NCBI GenBank assembly: GCA_947589285.1
Contig: CANPZV010000012.1
Location: forward strand, 1 to 34,438
DNA length: 34,438 bases
Reading direction: 5' to 3'
Source: an uncultured Clostridia bacterium
GTDB taxonomy: Bacteria > Bacillota > Clostridia > Christensenellales > Borkfalkiaceae
Position numbers and translations under genes: made by a program
Notes under the pieces: generated by a model
What the model saw: only the letters and a program-made list of their open reading frames with translations
Databases searched by the model: none
What the model was told of the DNA's origin: nothing
Shown here: piece after piece, positions 15,948 through 23,875 of the stretch
Position numbering within the stretch: position 1 is the first letter of the stretch
How the letters are laid out: each line of letters begins with the position of its first letter

Positions 15948-17069
15948 ATGGCAGACGAAATCGCGGCGGCGCAGGCGGGTACGGAGACGGAAAACAAAAA
16001 AATTCACTTCAAAAAACCCACGAAACGGCAATGGGAAAAGTTCCTCCTGAACCTCCTCTTCATCGTCGTGGGGAACGCCATCACGGCGGCGGCCTCGGCC
16101 TTCTTCATCGTTCCGAACAACTTCGTCATGGGCGGCACGACGGGTCTGGGCATCTTTGTCGGCAATCTGTTCAGGCAGAACGGCATCACGGGTCCCATCG
16201 CCGACTGGACGGTCGAGATCACCGTCTACGTCGCGAACATCATTCTGTTTGCGATCGGTGCCATCCTCCTCGGCAAAAAATTCGCCGTTGCGACGGGCGC
16301 GGGGACCTTCCTGTACCCGACCTTCATGTCCGTATTCAAACTCGCCAATGACGCCTATGTTTCTGCCTACGGCCACCCGATCGTGGCCGCGGGCGAACTC
16401 GGCAGTCCCTTCTTTGCGATGCTGTGCGGGGCCATTCTCTTCGGCCTCGGCATCGGCCTCGTCCTCCGCGTAGGGGCCAGCACGGGCGGCACGGATATTC
16501 CGCCGCTCATCTTCAAAAAGTTTTTCAACGCGCCCGTCTCCGTGACGATGTGGCTCACCGATTTCAGCGTCGTCGCGATCAACCTCATCGCCGCCCCGCT
16601 CGACAGCGTACTCTACGGCGTGTTCATCACGCTCGTCTCGGCGATCGTCGTGGACAAGGTAACGCCCATCGGCATGAAGCGGACGGAGGTCAAGATCATC
16701 TCCACGCATTACAAGGAGATCCGCGACATGATCATGACCAAGGTGAGCCGCGGCGTGACGGTGCTTTACGGGCAGACGGGGTATCTGAAACAGCCCTGCC
16801 ATATGCTCCTCACTGTCGTCTCCTCCCGCCAGCTTGTCACCCTGAAATCGGAGGTGCAGAAGATCGACCCCAACGCCTTCATGACGATGAGCGTCGTCAA
16901 CGAAGTGACGGGGCGGGGATTCCGCCTCGAGGGCGTGGACTTTCTGATGCCGCAGGAGAGGGACGACGCGTCCATCCGCCTCGTCGCCGACCCCGAAGAG
17001 AGCGCGGAGCCGCCCGTATCTCCCGCATCCCCCGCTGCGGAACCGCCCGCTACCGATGAAACAAAATGA
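15948..17069 (+). CDS. YitT/DUF161 family membrane protein with DUF2179 domain
   Basis: The 373-residue protein belongs to the YitT family of Bacillota inner-membrane proteins, whose substrate is not established. After a polar N-terminus (1-30) come about five or six membrane segments (about 32-230), starting with FLLNLLFIVVGNAITAAASAFFIVPNNFVMGG, which carries the family's G-G-T-[TS]-G signature; a second G-A-S-T-G-G-T-D-I-P motif follows near 185. Residues about 245-330 form the cytoplasmic DUF2179 domain (VKIISTHYKEIRDMI ... RGVTVLYGQTGY). A Pro/Ala/Glu-rich tail of about 35 residues ends the protein. The start at 15948 follows the promoter and a GCGAGGT site; an upstream in-frame ATG would lie inside the promoter. 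It is a single-gene unit closed by the terminator at 17087. Confidence 0.9.
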   Translation: MADEIAAAQAGTETENKKIHFKKPTKRQWEKFLLNLLFIVVGNAITAAASAFFIVPNNFVMGGTTGLGIFVGNLFRQNGITGPIADWTVEITVYVANIILFAIGAILLGKKFAVATGAGTFLYPTFMSVFKLANDAYVSAYGHPIVAAGELGSPFFAMLCGAILFGLGIGLVLRVGASTGGTDIPPLIFKKFFNAPVSVTMWLTDFSVVAINLIAAPLDSVLYGVFITLVSAIVVDKVTPIGMKRTEVKIISTHYKEIRDMIMTKVSRGVTVLYGQTGYLKQPCHMLLTVVSSRQLVTLKSEVQKIDPNAFMTMSVVNEVTGRGFRLEGVDFLMPQERDDASIRLVADPEESAEPPVSPASPAAEPPATDETK

Positions 17070-17086
17070 GCTTTGCCGCTCTTCTT

Positions 17087-17110
17087 GCCGCCTGAGGCGG
17101 CTTTTTTTGT
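17087..17110 (+). terminator. Terminator of the YitT-family gene
   Basis: GCCGCC, TGA loop, GGCGGC, then TTTTTTTG. Confidence 0.9.
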
Positions 17111-17153
17111 CCAAAAAAATGGCTCGGAGGGGGCCGAACGGAAAAATCGCCTA

Positions 17154-17181
17154 TTGACAAATTTATAAAATATAGTATAAT
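17154..17181 (+). promoter_or_regulatory. Sigma-A promoter of the two-component operon
   Basis: TTGACA, 16-nt spacer, TATAAT. The -10 covers an in-frame ATG at 17180, which therefore cannot be the translation start. Confidence 0.88.
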
Positions 17182-17200
17182 GATTCTCAGGGGGGATGAA

Positions 17201-17908
17201 ATGGTCAGGATCGCGATCGTCGATGACAACAAAAAAGATCTTGCCGCCATGCAGCAGTATCTTCAGACGGCGCAGGAGAGCGGCGAATACGACGCGTTCA
17301 CCGTCGATCCGTTTGACGACAGCATGGAATTCATCGAGGCGTACAACGGGAAGTATGACGTCATATTTCTCGATATCGAAATGCCGCACCTCGACGGGAT
17401 GGAAGTCGCAAAGCGTCTGAGGCGCATGGGGAGCGAGTGCTGTATCATCTTCATCACAAACATGCCGCAGTATGCCGTGCAGGGATATGAGGTGGAAGCT
17501 CTTGCCTACCTCGTCAAACCTGTGCGCTCTTTTCATTTTTCCCAGGTCCTGAAACGGGCCTTGGACCGCGTAAAAAAGCGCAACGCCGAGGACAGGAGCA
17601 TCGTCATCAACACCCGTCAGGAGGTCAAGGTCGTCCCGTCCTCCGCCATCCGCTATATCGAGGTGGAGGCGCACAACCTCGTCTTTCACACGGCGGACGG
17701 GGAGTTCCGCACCCGCGCCTCCCTCAAAGAGATCGAGGAACAGCTCGCGGGGATGAATTTCTGCCGCTGTAACAGCTGTTATCTCGTCAACCTCCGCTAT
17801 GTGGATTCGGTGGTCGGCAATTCCGTCCGCGTCGGCGGCGACGAACTCTTGATGAGCCGCCATAAGAAGAAGGATTTCGTCGAACAGTACATGAAGTACA
17901 CGAGGTAG
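17201..17908 (+). CDS. LytTR-family response regulator
   Basis: The 235-residue protein has a receiver domain (1-120) with acidic D8-D9, phospho-acceptor D58 in FLDIEMPHLDGME, T86 and K106 (LVKP), then a LytTR DNA-binding domain (about 135-235) with the family pattern: an I-x-Y-I-E-V-E-x-H-N strand, a T-R-A-S-L-K-E-I-E-E helix, F-x-R-C-N-x-x-Y-L-V-N, and the closing S-R-x-x-K-K-x-F. It is the output partner of the kinase 4 nt downstream. LytTR regulators usually bind paired direct repeats and act as activators. The start is the ATG at 17201 after a GGGGGG ribosome site. No peptide-pheromone gene (AgrB/AgrD type) lies nearby, so the signal is unknown. The next operon downstream carries a repeated upstream element that could be a target. 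Confidence 0.95.
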   Translation: MVRIAIVDDNKKDLAAMQQYLQTAQESGEYDAFTVDPFDDSMEFIEAYNGKYDVIFLDIEMPHLDGMEVAKRLRRMGSECCIIFITNMPQYAVQGYEVEALAYLVKPVRSFHFSQVLKRALDRVKKRNAEDRSIVINTRQEVKVVPSSAIRYIEVEAHNLVFHTADGEFRTRASLKEIEEQLAGMNFCRCNSCYLVNLRYVDSVVGNSVRVGGDELLMSRHKKKDFVEQYMKYTR

Positions 17909-17912
17909 GGGA

Positions 17913-19229
17913 ATGTGGGATAAGATCGTTGCATTCTTCACGGCGGACGGCTTCGTGTACGAACTCCTCCTGTCCTTTCTTCCGCTCCTTCCGCTCCTGC
18001 GGCCGAGGAAGCTCGCCGCGCTCCGCATCACGGGCTGTGCCGTCGCGCTCATTCTGACCGCCTGCGCCACCTATCCCTACTGCGTGGGCAACAATCCCGA
18101 ACCGTTTACGGCGAGCCTTTGGTATCTCTTCCTCGCCGTTCTGACCGTTTTCGCCGTCTGGCTGTGCTTTCGGGGGGACTTTTGGAACGCGCTTTTCCTC
18201 GCGATGAGCGCGTACGTCATCCAGCACATCCTCTTCCGCTTCTCCAAACTGTGGGAGTTCGTCCTCTTCCGCTGCGGTGTGCCCGAGGGGAATTGGCTGT
18301 ACGCCTTCACCTATGTGCTGAGTTGCCTCGCGGTGTTCTGCCTCTGCTACTTCGTCTTTACGACCCGCCTCAAAAAGGAGGAGAACTTCCGCCCCAACAA
18401 CATCAGATTGCTCCTCAGTACCAGCCTCATCGTGATCGCCCTCATCGTCCTCAACCTCTTCACCGAGCGCGAACTTCAGCGGGAGGACGCCGAATATTCG
18501 TACCTGCACCTCTTCCACATCTTCTTCGGCCTCGTCTGCGGCTTCGTGCTTCTTGACAGCCTCTATACCAACGTCTACAACAAAAAACTCGAGGAGGATA
18601 TCCGCATCATCCAGCTCCTCTGGCAAAGCGACAGAAGGCAGTATGAGATGTTCCGCCAGAACCTCGAGACGATGAACATCAAGTACCATGACCTCAAACA
18701 CCAGCTCGGCATCATGCAGGGCGGGGCGCAGGGGAAGGCGGCACAGCAGTGGGTCTCCGAGGCCCTCGATTCCATGAACGTCGTGAGCATGATGCAAAAG
18801 ACGGGCAACGAAACGCTCGACGTCGTCCTCGTCCAAAAAAATATGCTCTGCGACGCGGCGGGGATCCAATTCGTCACCGTCGTGGACGGCAGCCTTCTGA
18901 AAGGCCTCGACGACGTTGATATCTACTCCCTCTTCGGCAACGCGCTCGACAACGCCATCGAGTGCTTAAAGGCCGTGGAGGACAGGGAGAAGCGCATGGT
19001 CACGCTCACCGTGCGGAAGGTGGGGGAGATGGTCAGGATCGGGGTGGAGAACTACACGCCCGCGGAGGTGAAGATCGTGGACGGGTTCCCGCAGACGACC
19101 AAGGAGGACAAGCTCTCCCACGGCTACGGCGTCAAGAGCATCGCCTACATCGTCAAGAAGTACGGCGGCATCATGAACTTTGAAGTGAACGGGAACACTT
19201 TCATTCTCGACATCATGTTACCTCTGTGA
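17913..19229 (+). CDS. GHKL sensor histidine kinase (AgrC/LytTR-partner type)
   Basis: The 438-residue protein has six or seven membrane segments (about 10-205), a short coiled region, and a cytoplasmic kinase core. The phospho-accepting His259 lies in YHDLKHQLGIM, as in AgrC-like HPK10 kinases. The ATPase domain has the N box SLFGNALDNAIECL and the G box HGYGVKSIAYIVKKYGG. It has no PAS, HAMP or extracellular domain, so sensing is probably by the membrane part. The ATG is 4 nt after the regulator's stop, with AGGTAGGGG across the junction, so the two are translationally linked. A hairpin at 19273-19300 follows. It may sense a peptide, lipid or envelope state; nothing here identifies the ligand. 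Confidence 0.93.
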   Translation: MWDKIVAFFTADGFVYELLLSFLPLLPLLRPRKLAALRITGCAVALILTACATYPYCVGNNPEPFTASLWYLFLAVLTVFAVWLCFRGDFWNALFLAMSAYVIQHILFRFSKLWEFVLFRCGVPEGNWLYAFTYVLSCLAVFCLCYFVFTTRLKKEENFRPNNIRLLLSTSLIVIALIVLNLFTERELQREDAEYSYLHLFHIFFGLVCGFVLLDSLYTNVYNKKLEEDIRIIQLLWQSDRRQYEMFRQNLETMNIKYHDLKHQLGIMQGGAQGKAAQQWVSEALDSMNVVSMMQKTGNETLDVVLVQKNMLCDAAGIQFVTVVDGSLLKGLDDVDIYSLFGNALDNAIECLKAVEDREKRMVTLTVRKVGEMVRIGVENYTPAEVKIVDGFPQTTKEDKLSHGYGVKSIAYIVKKYGGIMNFEVNGNTFILDIMLPL

Positions 19230-19272
19230 AATTCTCACAAAAACATGAAAAAATCCGTGTAAATTTTGTTCA

Positions 19273-19300
19273 TTGCAGAAAAAAAGAAATTTTTTTGCAA
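19273..19300 (+). terminator. Weak AT-rich terminator of the kinase gene
   Basis: TTGCA...AAAAAA pairs with TTTTTT...TGCAA around a GAAA loop; the T-tract is inside the 3' arm. It lies 43 nt after the kinase stop codon. Confidence 0.5.
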
Positions 19301-19303
19301 TTT

Positions 19304-19364
19304 ATGTAACAAAAATGACAGATTACGCCAAAGATATTCCGCATCGCGTTTTTTGGTATATAAT
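19304..19364 (+). promoter_or_regulatory. Distal candidate promoter of GH3 operon with upstream element copy 1
   Basis: ATGACAGATTACGCCA starts at 19315, preceded 11 nt earlier by a related ATGTAAC. The -10 TATAAT is at 19359-19364, 44 nt from the element start. There is no good -35, which is usual for activator-dependent promoters. Confidence 0.45.
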
Positions 19365-19411
19365 GTGGGCAGAAGTGGAAATACGGACCATTTCCTCTTC
19401 TTCATCCCCCC

Positions 19412-19516
19412 TTATGACGAACGCTTGCGGATCAATTTCTGCAGGTGTTCTGTCATTTTATGGGGATTTTTGGCGGCGCAGACCAAACGCTTTCCGCCCG
19501 CTCCGATGTAAATCAT
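19412..19516 (-). pseudogene. Possible C-terminal gene remnant
   Basis: Minus strand, 34 codons from ATG 19516 to TAA 19412: IYIGAGGKRLVCAAKNPHK then a basic helix MTEHLQKLIRKRSS. It reads like the last strand and helix of a bacterial PH-like domain, but the family is uncertain. There is no ribosome site and the frame upstream is not protein-like. It lies between the two copies of the upstream element, so it may be debris carried in with a promoter duplication, or chance. Confidence 0.3.
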
Positions 19517-19576
19517 GACGTTAGAATGACAGTTTACGCCACAATCTTGCAGAATTATAACATTTTTTGTTAAAAT
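19515..19576 (+). promoter_or_regulatory. Proximal promoter of GH3 operon with upstream element copy 2
   Basis: ATGACAGTTTACGCCA starts at 19526, preceded 11 nt earlier by ATGACG. It is followed by TTGCAG (19547-19552), an 18-nt spacer and TAAAAT (19571-19576). The element-to--10 distance is 45 nt, almost the same as in copy 1. Confidence 0.55.
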
Positions 19577-19606
19577 GTAATAAAACCATTTGACAAGGAG
19601 ATGTTC

Positions 19607-22069
19607 ATGGAGAAAAAAGAAATCATCGGGAAGATGACGCTCCGCGAAAAGGCCGACTTTCTGACGGGGAAGGCGTTTTTCAGGACTGTCGATTATCCCC
19701 AGTACGGCATCCGCGACATGTACCTTTCGGACGGCCCCCACGGCCTGAGAAAGCAGGCAGAAGCGGCCGACCACCTCGGGCTTCACAAGAGCATTCCCGC
19801 CACCTGCTTTCCCACGGCGTCCATCATGGCGTGCAGCTGGGATGAGGAGCTGGGGGAACGCGTCGGGGAGGCCCTCGGGAGGGAGGCGGCGTCCATGGAC
19901 GTCGATATGGTCCTCGGCCCCGGCCTCAACATCAAGCGCAATCCGCTGTGCGGGCGCAACTTCGAATATTTTTCGGAGGATCCCTACCTCGCGGGCAAGA
20001 TGGCGGCCTCCTATGTGCGCGGCATCCAATCCACCCACGTCAACGCCTGCATCAAGCACTTCGCGGCGAACAACCGTGAATTCCGCCGCATGACGACGGA
20101 CTCCGTTATCGACGAGCGGACCCTCCGCGAGATCTACCTCACGGGTTTCGAGATCGCGGTCAAGGAGGGCGGGACGAACACCGTCATGACCTCCTACAAC
20201 AAGCTGAACGGCACCTTCACCAACGAAAATCACCACCTGATGCGGGAGATCCTCCGCGGCGATTGGGGCTTCAAGGGCGTCGTCGTCACCGACTGGGCGG
20301 GTTCGAACAGCCGCGTCGAGGGCTTGAAGAGCGGCAACGACCTCGAGATGCCCGCCTGCAAGTACGGCGCGGACGACCTCGTCAAGGCCGTGAAGGAGGG
20401 GCAGATCCCCGAATCCCTCCTCGACGAGAGCATCGAGCGCATCCTTGAACTCACGGAGTTTTCCGACCCGAAGGATATGTCTCCCTTCGATATCGAGGCC
20501 CACCACGCCCTCGCCCGCGAGTGTGCGGACAAGGCGATGGTTTTGCTCGAAAACGACGGCACTCTCCCCCTGAAGAAGGGGACCAAGGTCGCCGTCATCG
20601 GCGATTTCGCCTTTGACCCGCGCTATCAGGGCGCAGGTTCCTCCATTGTCAATCCCACCAAGCTCTCCACGGCGCAGGAGGCCATCCGCGCGACGGAACT
20701 TGCCGTCGTCGCCGAGGAGCGCGGCTTCAACCGCTTCGGCAAAAAGAAGAAGGGGCTTGCAAAGAAGGCTCTCAAGGCCGCGGCAAAGGCCGACGTCGTC
20801 CTCTACTTTGCGGGGCTTGACGAATTCTCCGAGGCAGAGGGGCTGGACAGGGAACACATCAACGTTCCGCAGAACCAAAAGGATCTGTGCAGACAGCTCA
20901 TCGAGGCGGGCAACAAGGTCGTCGTGATCCTGTCCTGCGGCTCCGTCGTGGAGACGGGCTGGACAGAAGGCGCGGCAGCCGTGTTGTATGCGGGCCTCGG
21001 CGGGCAGGCGGGCGCGCTCTCCGTCGCCGACGTCCTCACGGGCGCGGTCAATCCCTCGGGCAAGCTCGCGGAGAGCTGGATCGATTCCTATGAGGACGGC
21101 CCGACTTCCACGCCCGAACTCTTCCCCGGGGAGAAGGACAGCACGCAGTACCGCGAGGGGCTGTTCGTCGGCTACCGCTACTTTACGTCGGCGGGCGTCA
21201 AGCCGAAGTACCCCTTCGGCTACGGCAAGAGCTATACAACATTCGCCTATTCGGATATCGGGGCGACGGCGGAAGGCGTGCGCTTCACCGTCACCAACAC
21301 GGGCGGCGTCGCGGGCGACGAGGTAGCACAGCTCTACGTCGGCCTGCCCGGGAGCAAGATCATCCGCCCGAAGAGGGAACTCCGCGGCTTCAAGCGCGTC
21401 TCCCTCGCCCCCGGCGAGAGCAAGGAGGTATTCCTCCCCTTCACGGAGAGGACGTTCGCCTACTTCGACGTGAAGTCGAACGGCTGGCAGGTCGAAAAAG
21501 GGGAGTATGACATCCTCATCGGCGCGTCCTCGGAGGACATCCGCCTCACGGCGACGCTCGCGGTGGACGGCGTTGAACCCGAACCCGCCCTCGAGGCCTT
21601 CCCGACCTATGCGAAGGGGGACGTCAAGCACATTCCCGACGAAGAGTACTTCGCCCTCCTCGGCAGGACGATCGAGAAGGAGGAGACGGGCAAGAAGAAA
21701 AAGAAGAGGCTCCCCGTCCATGAGAACACGACCATCGGCGACCTGCAATATGCGCGGGGCTGGACGGGACGGTTCTTCTCGTGGGTCATCCGCGCGGGGA
21801 TCGCGTTCTGCAAGGCCTTCGGCAACCGCGCCATGGCGAACACCATGGTCATGGGCATGCTTCACCAGCCCATGCGCGGGCTTGCCAAGTTCGGCGGCAT
21901 GAGCCGCCGCCAGATGGAGGGGCTGATGATCATGTTCGACGGCCACTTCTTCAAGGGGCTTCACCAATTCCTGCACAAGAGCAAGGAAGAGAAAGCCGAA
22001 CTCAAGGCCGCAAAGGAAAAGGCAAAACTTGAAAAGAAAAAACAGAAAAAGGCAGGGAAAGCAGCATGA
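19607..22069 (+). CDS. Glycoside hydrolase family 3, beta-glycosidase, cytoplasmic
   Basis: The 820-residue enzyme has no signal peptide and should act inside the cell on imported glycosides. Residues about 1-300 form the GH3 N-terminal barrel, with SDGPHGLR, the GPGLNIKRNPLCGRNFEYFSEDP substrate-binding run, KHFAANN, and the nucleophile D229 in VVVTDWAG. Residues about 310-540 form the C-terminal alpha/beta domain (SEAEGLDR motif), followed by a fibronectin-III-like domain (about 560-660). A C-terminal extension (about 665-820) is unusual: a hydrophobic helical stretch and then a Lys/Ala/Glu-rich tail. The specificity (beta-glucosidase, beta-xylosidase or arabinosidase) cannot be read from sequence. 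Of two ATGs, 19607 is preferred because AAGGAG abuts the first one at 19601. The gene overlaps the transporter gene by 4 nt (ATGA). Confidence 0.95.
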   Translation: MEKKEIIGKMTLREKADFLTGKAFFRTVDYPQYGIRDMYLSDGPHGLRKQAEAADHLGLHKSIPATCFPTASIMACSWDEELGERVGEALGREAASMDVDMVLGPGLNIKRNPLCGRNFEYFSEDPYLAGKMAASYVRGIQSTHVNACIKHFAANNREFRRMTTDSVIDERTLREIYLTGFEIAVKEGGTNTVMTSYNKLNGTFTNENHHLMREILRGDWGFKGVVVTDWAGSNSRVEGLKSGNDLEMPACKYGADDLVKAVKEGQIPESLLDESIERILELTEFSDPKDMSPFDIEAHHALARECADKAMVLLENDGTLPLKKGTKVAVIGDFAFDPRYQGAGSSIVNPTKLSTAQEAIRATELAVVAEERGFNRFGKKKKGLAKKALKAAAKADVVLYFAGLDEFSEAEGLDREHINVPQNQKDLCRQLIEAGNKVVVILSCGSVVETGWTEGAAAVLYAGLGGQAGALSVADVLTGAVNPSGKLAESWIDSYEDGPTSTPELFPGEKDSTQYREGLFVGYRYFTSAGVKPKYPFGYGKSYTTFAYSDIGATAEGVRFTVTNTGGVAGDEVAQLYVGLPGSKIIRPKRELRGFKRVSLAPGESKEVFLPFTERTFAYFDVKSNGWQVEKGEYDILIGASSEDIRLTATLAVDGVEPEPALEAFPTYAKGDVKHIPDEEYFALLGRTIEKEETGKKKKKRLPVHENTTIGDLQYARGWTGRFFSWVIRAGIAFCKAFGNRAMANTMVMGMLHQPMRGLAKFGGMSRRQMEGLMIMFDGHFFKGLHQFLHKSKEEKAELKAAKEKAKLEKKKQKKAGKAA

Positions 22070-23820
22070 GTGAAGGAACAGAACAAAAAGAGAAGAAGAG
22101 CATATTCGAATCGCCGCTCTTATCGTCTAAGGTAAAGTCGGCGCAGGCGAAGATCTTCCCCGAGGGCGCGCTTGGCTACTTCTTGGGGCCGACGCTCGCC
22201 CTGATCGCCAACTCCGTCCTCTCGAACTACCTCAACCAGTACATGACGGACGTTCTCGACATGATGAACTGGGCGGCGTGGTTCGTCACATGGCTGCCCG
22301 TCATCTCCGTCATCTTCGTCGTCATCGGCAACATTTTGGTCGGGCGGCTGATGGACAGGAGCAGGACGAAGGCAGGAAAGGCGCGGCCGCTTCTCCTCGT
22401 CGCGATCCCGCTGAGCATACTGGCACTTTTGGTGCTGTTCGTGTTCTCACCCGCGGACGTTGACAACAACCACACGCTCATCATGGTCCTCTTCGCGATC
22501 GGATATAACCTGTGGTTTGCGATCGCCTATCCGTTCTACTACACCTCCCATGCGGCTCTCGTGAACCTCTCGACGAGGAACAGCAAAGACCGTTCGCTTC
22601 TTGCGACGATCTCCAACGCGACGACGCTCGCCGCAATGGGGCTTTGCACGATGATCCTGCCCTTCTTCATCGGGCTTCTGTTCGTGTCGGACAACGGCGT
22701 CATCGATCAGGCGGCCTCCATGAGCCACTGGAAGATCTTCGTCATCGCACTCATCGTTCTGCTTGCAGTCGGCATCATCGTGGAGTACTTCTTCACGCGT
22801 GAGAGAGTGACGGAGGAATCGTTTGCAAACAAGTCGGCGGAGACGCAGAAGAAGGCCGTTTCCGTCAAACAGCAGGCGGCCGTCTGCTTTAAGGATAAGT
22901 TCTGGATCATCATGATCGTGTTCTTCTTCCTCTATCAGCTCGGCGGCATGCTCAAAAACGTTTCGCAGTTCTATTATTGCCAGTCCTACTTCATGCACGA
23001 AGGCCAGTTCTCGAAGGACGCAGGCGGGTTGTGGTCAGGCCAGCTCGCGATCTACGGCGCGATCCCCACGGCCCTCGGCATGGTCATCGCATGGCCGCTC
23101 TCCAATAAGATCGGTAAGGGGAGGGCGATCCTCTTCGGCGCGATCCTGTCGGCTGTCGGCGGCGCGATCGGCTTCATCGCACCCGATAACTTCTGGGTCG
23201 TGACGACGTCCTTCATCATCAAGGCTCTCGGCTCCACGCCCTCGATGTATCTCTCTCTCGCGCTCCTTGCGGATATCCTCGACCATCAGGAAGCAAAGCA
23301 CGGGATCCGCACAGACGGCCTCACCATGACGATCTACGGCGCGATCATGGCGGGCATGACGGGCATCGCGACGGGCATTCTGAACATCGCCCTCAACGCC
23401 GTCGGGTACACGAAGGAGATGATCCCCAACCCCACGCCCGCTCTCCAGAGCGCGATGCTGTGGGTATTCATCGGCGGCGAGACGATCTGCTACGTCCTCA
23501 TCGCGATCCTCTTCATCTTCATGGGTGTTGAGAAGTACGGGAAAGAGGACCATGAGACCATCAAGGAACGCCAGAAGCAGGAGGCTCTCGCGGCGGGCGA
23601 AGAGTGGATCGAACCCGAAGAGCGCATGCGCCGCGAAGAGGAGGAATTCGCACGGCAGGCAGAGGAGGCACGCATCGCCGAACTCAAAGCAAAGTGCGAG
23701 AAGAAGGGCTTGAACTTCGAGGAAGAGGAGGCAAAGTACGAGGCCGCCCGTGAAGCGAAGAGGAAAGCCGCAGAAGCAAAGAAGGCCCTGAGAGAGGCCA
23801 AAAAGTCAAAGAAGGAATAA
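22066..23820 (+). CDS. GPH-family sugar:cation symporter (MelB/XynP type)
   Basis: The 584-residue protein is a 12-helix MFS-fold transporter of the glycoside-pentoside-hexuronide family, which imports sugars or glycosides with Na+ or H+. Typical landmarks are FPEGALGYFLGPTLALIANSVL, NILVGRLMDRSRTKAGKARP between helices 2 and 3 (the GPH equivalent of the MFS loop), YPFYYTSHAALVNLSTRN, and DHQEAKHGIRTDGLTMTIYG. The start overlaps the GH3 stop by 4 nt, so translation is coupled and the two probably handle the same substrate. Residues about 488-584 are a hydrophilic, Glu/Lys/Ala/Arg-rich tail, probably a cytoplasmic coiled coil, absent from classical MelB. Its composition resembles the C-terminal tail of the GH3 partner. 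A hairpin follows the stop codon. Confidence 0.93.
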   Translation: MSEGTEQKEKKSIFESPLLSSKVKSAQAKIFPEGALGYFLGPTLALIANSVLSNYLNQYMTDVLDMMNWAAWFVTWLPVISVIFVVIGNILVGRLMDRSRTKAGKARPLLLVAIPLSILALLVLFVFSPADVDNNHTLIMVLFAIGYNLWFAIAYPFYYTSHAALVNLSTRNSKDRSLLATISNATTLAAMGLCTMILPFFIGLLFVSDNGVIDQAASMSHWKIFVIALIVLLAVGIIVEYFFTRERVTEESFANKSAETQKKAVSVKQQAAVCFKDKFWIIMIVFFFLYQLGGMLKNVSQFYYCQSYFMHEGQFSKDAGGLWSGQLAIYGAIPTALGMVIAWPLSNKIGKGRAILFGAILSAVGGAIGFIAPDNFWVVTTSFIIKALGSTPSMYLSLALLADILDHQEAKHGIRTDGLTMTIYGAIMAGMTGIATGILNIALNAVGYTKEMIPNPTPALQSAMLWVFIGGETICYVLIAILFIFMGVEKYGKEDHETIKERQKQEALAAGEEWIEPEERMRREEEEFARQAEEARIAELKAKCEKKGLNFEEEEAKYEAAREAKRKAAEAKKALREAKKSKKE

Positions 23821-23829
23821 TTACAGCTT

Positions 23830-23858
23830 GGAAACTCCTCTGTATAAGGGGAGTTTCC
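23830..23858 (+). terminator. Hairpin between symporter and glycosyltransferase genes
   Basis: GGAAACTCC and GGAGTTTCC form a 9-bp stem with an 11-nt loop, followed by ATAAACATTTTC. The T-run is weak, so it may reduce read-through or protect the upstream mRNA end rather than stop transcription fully. Confidence 0.5.
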
Positions 23859-23875
23859 ATAAACATTTTCGGACC

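Noticed and set aside
19412..21976. 854-codon minus-strand frame opposite the GH3 gene
   Set aside because: The sense strand carries an unmistakable GH3 enzyme with ribosome site. The antisense frame has no start signal and shadow-type composition. Only its last 34 codons, outside GH3, are discussed separately.
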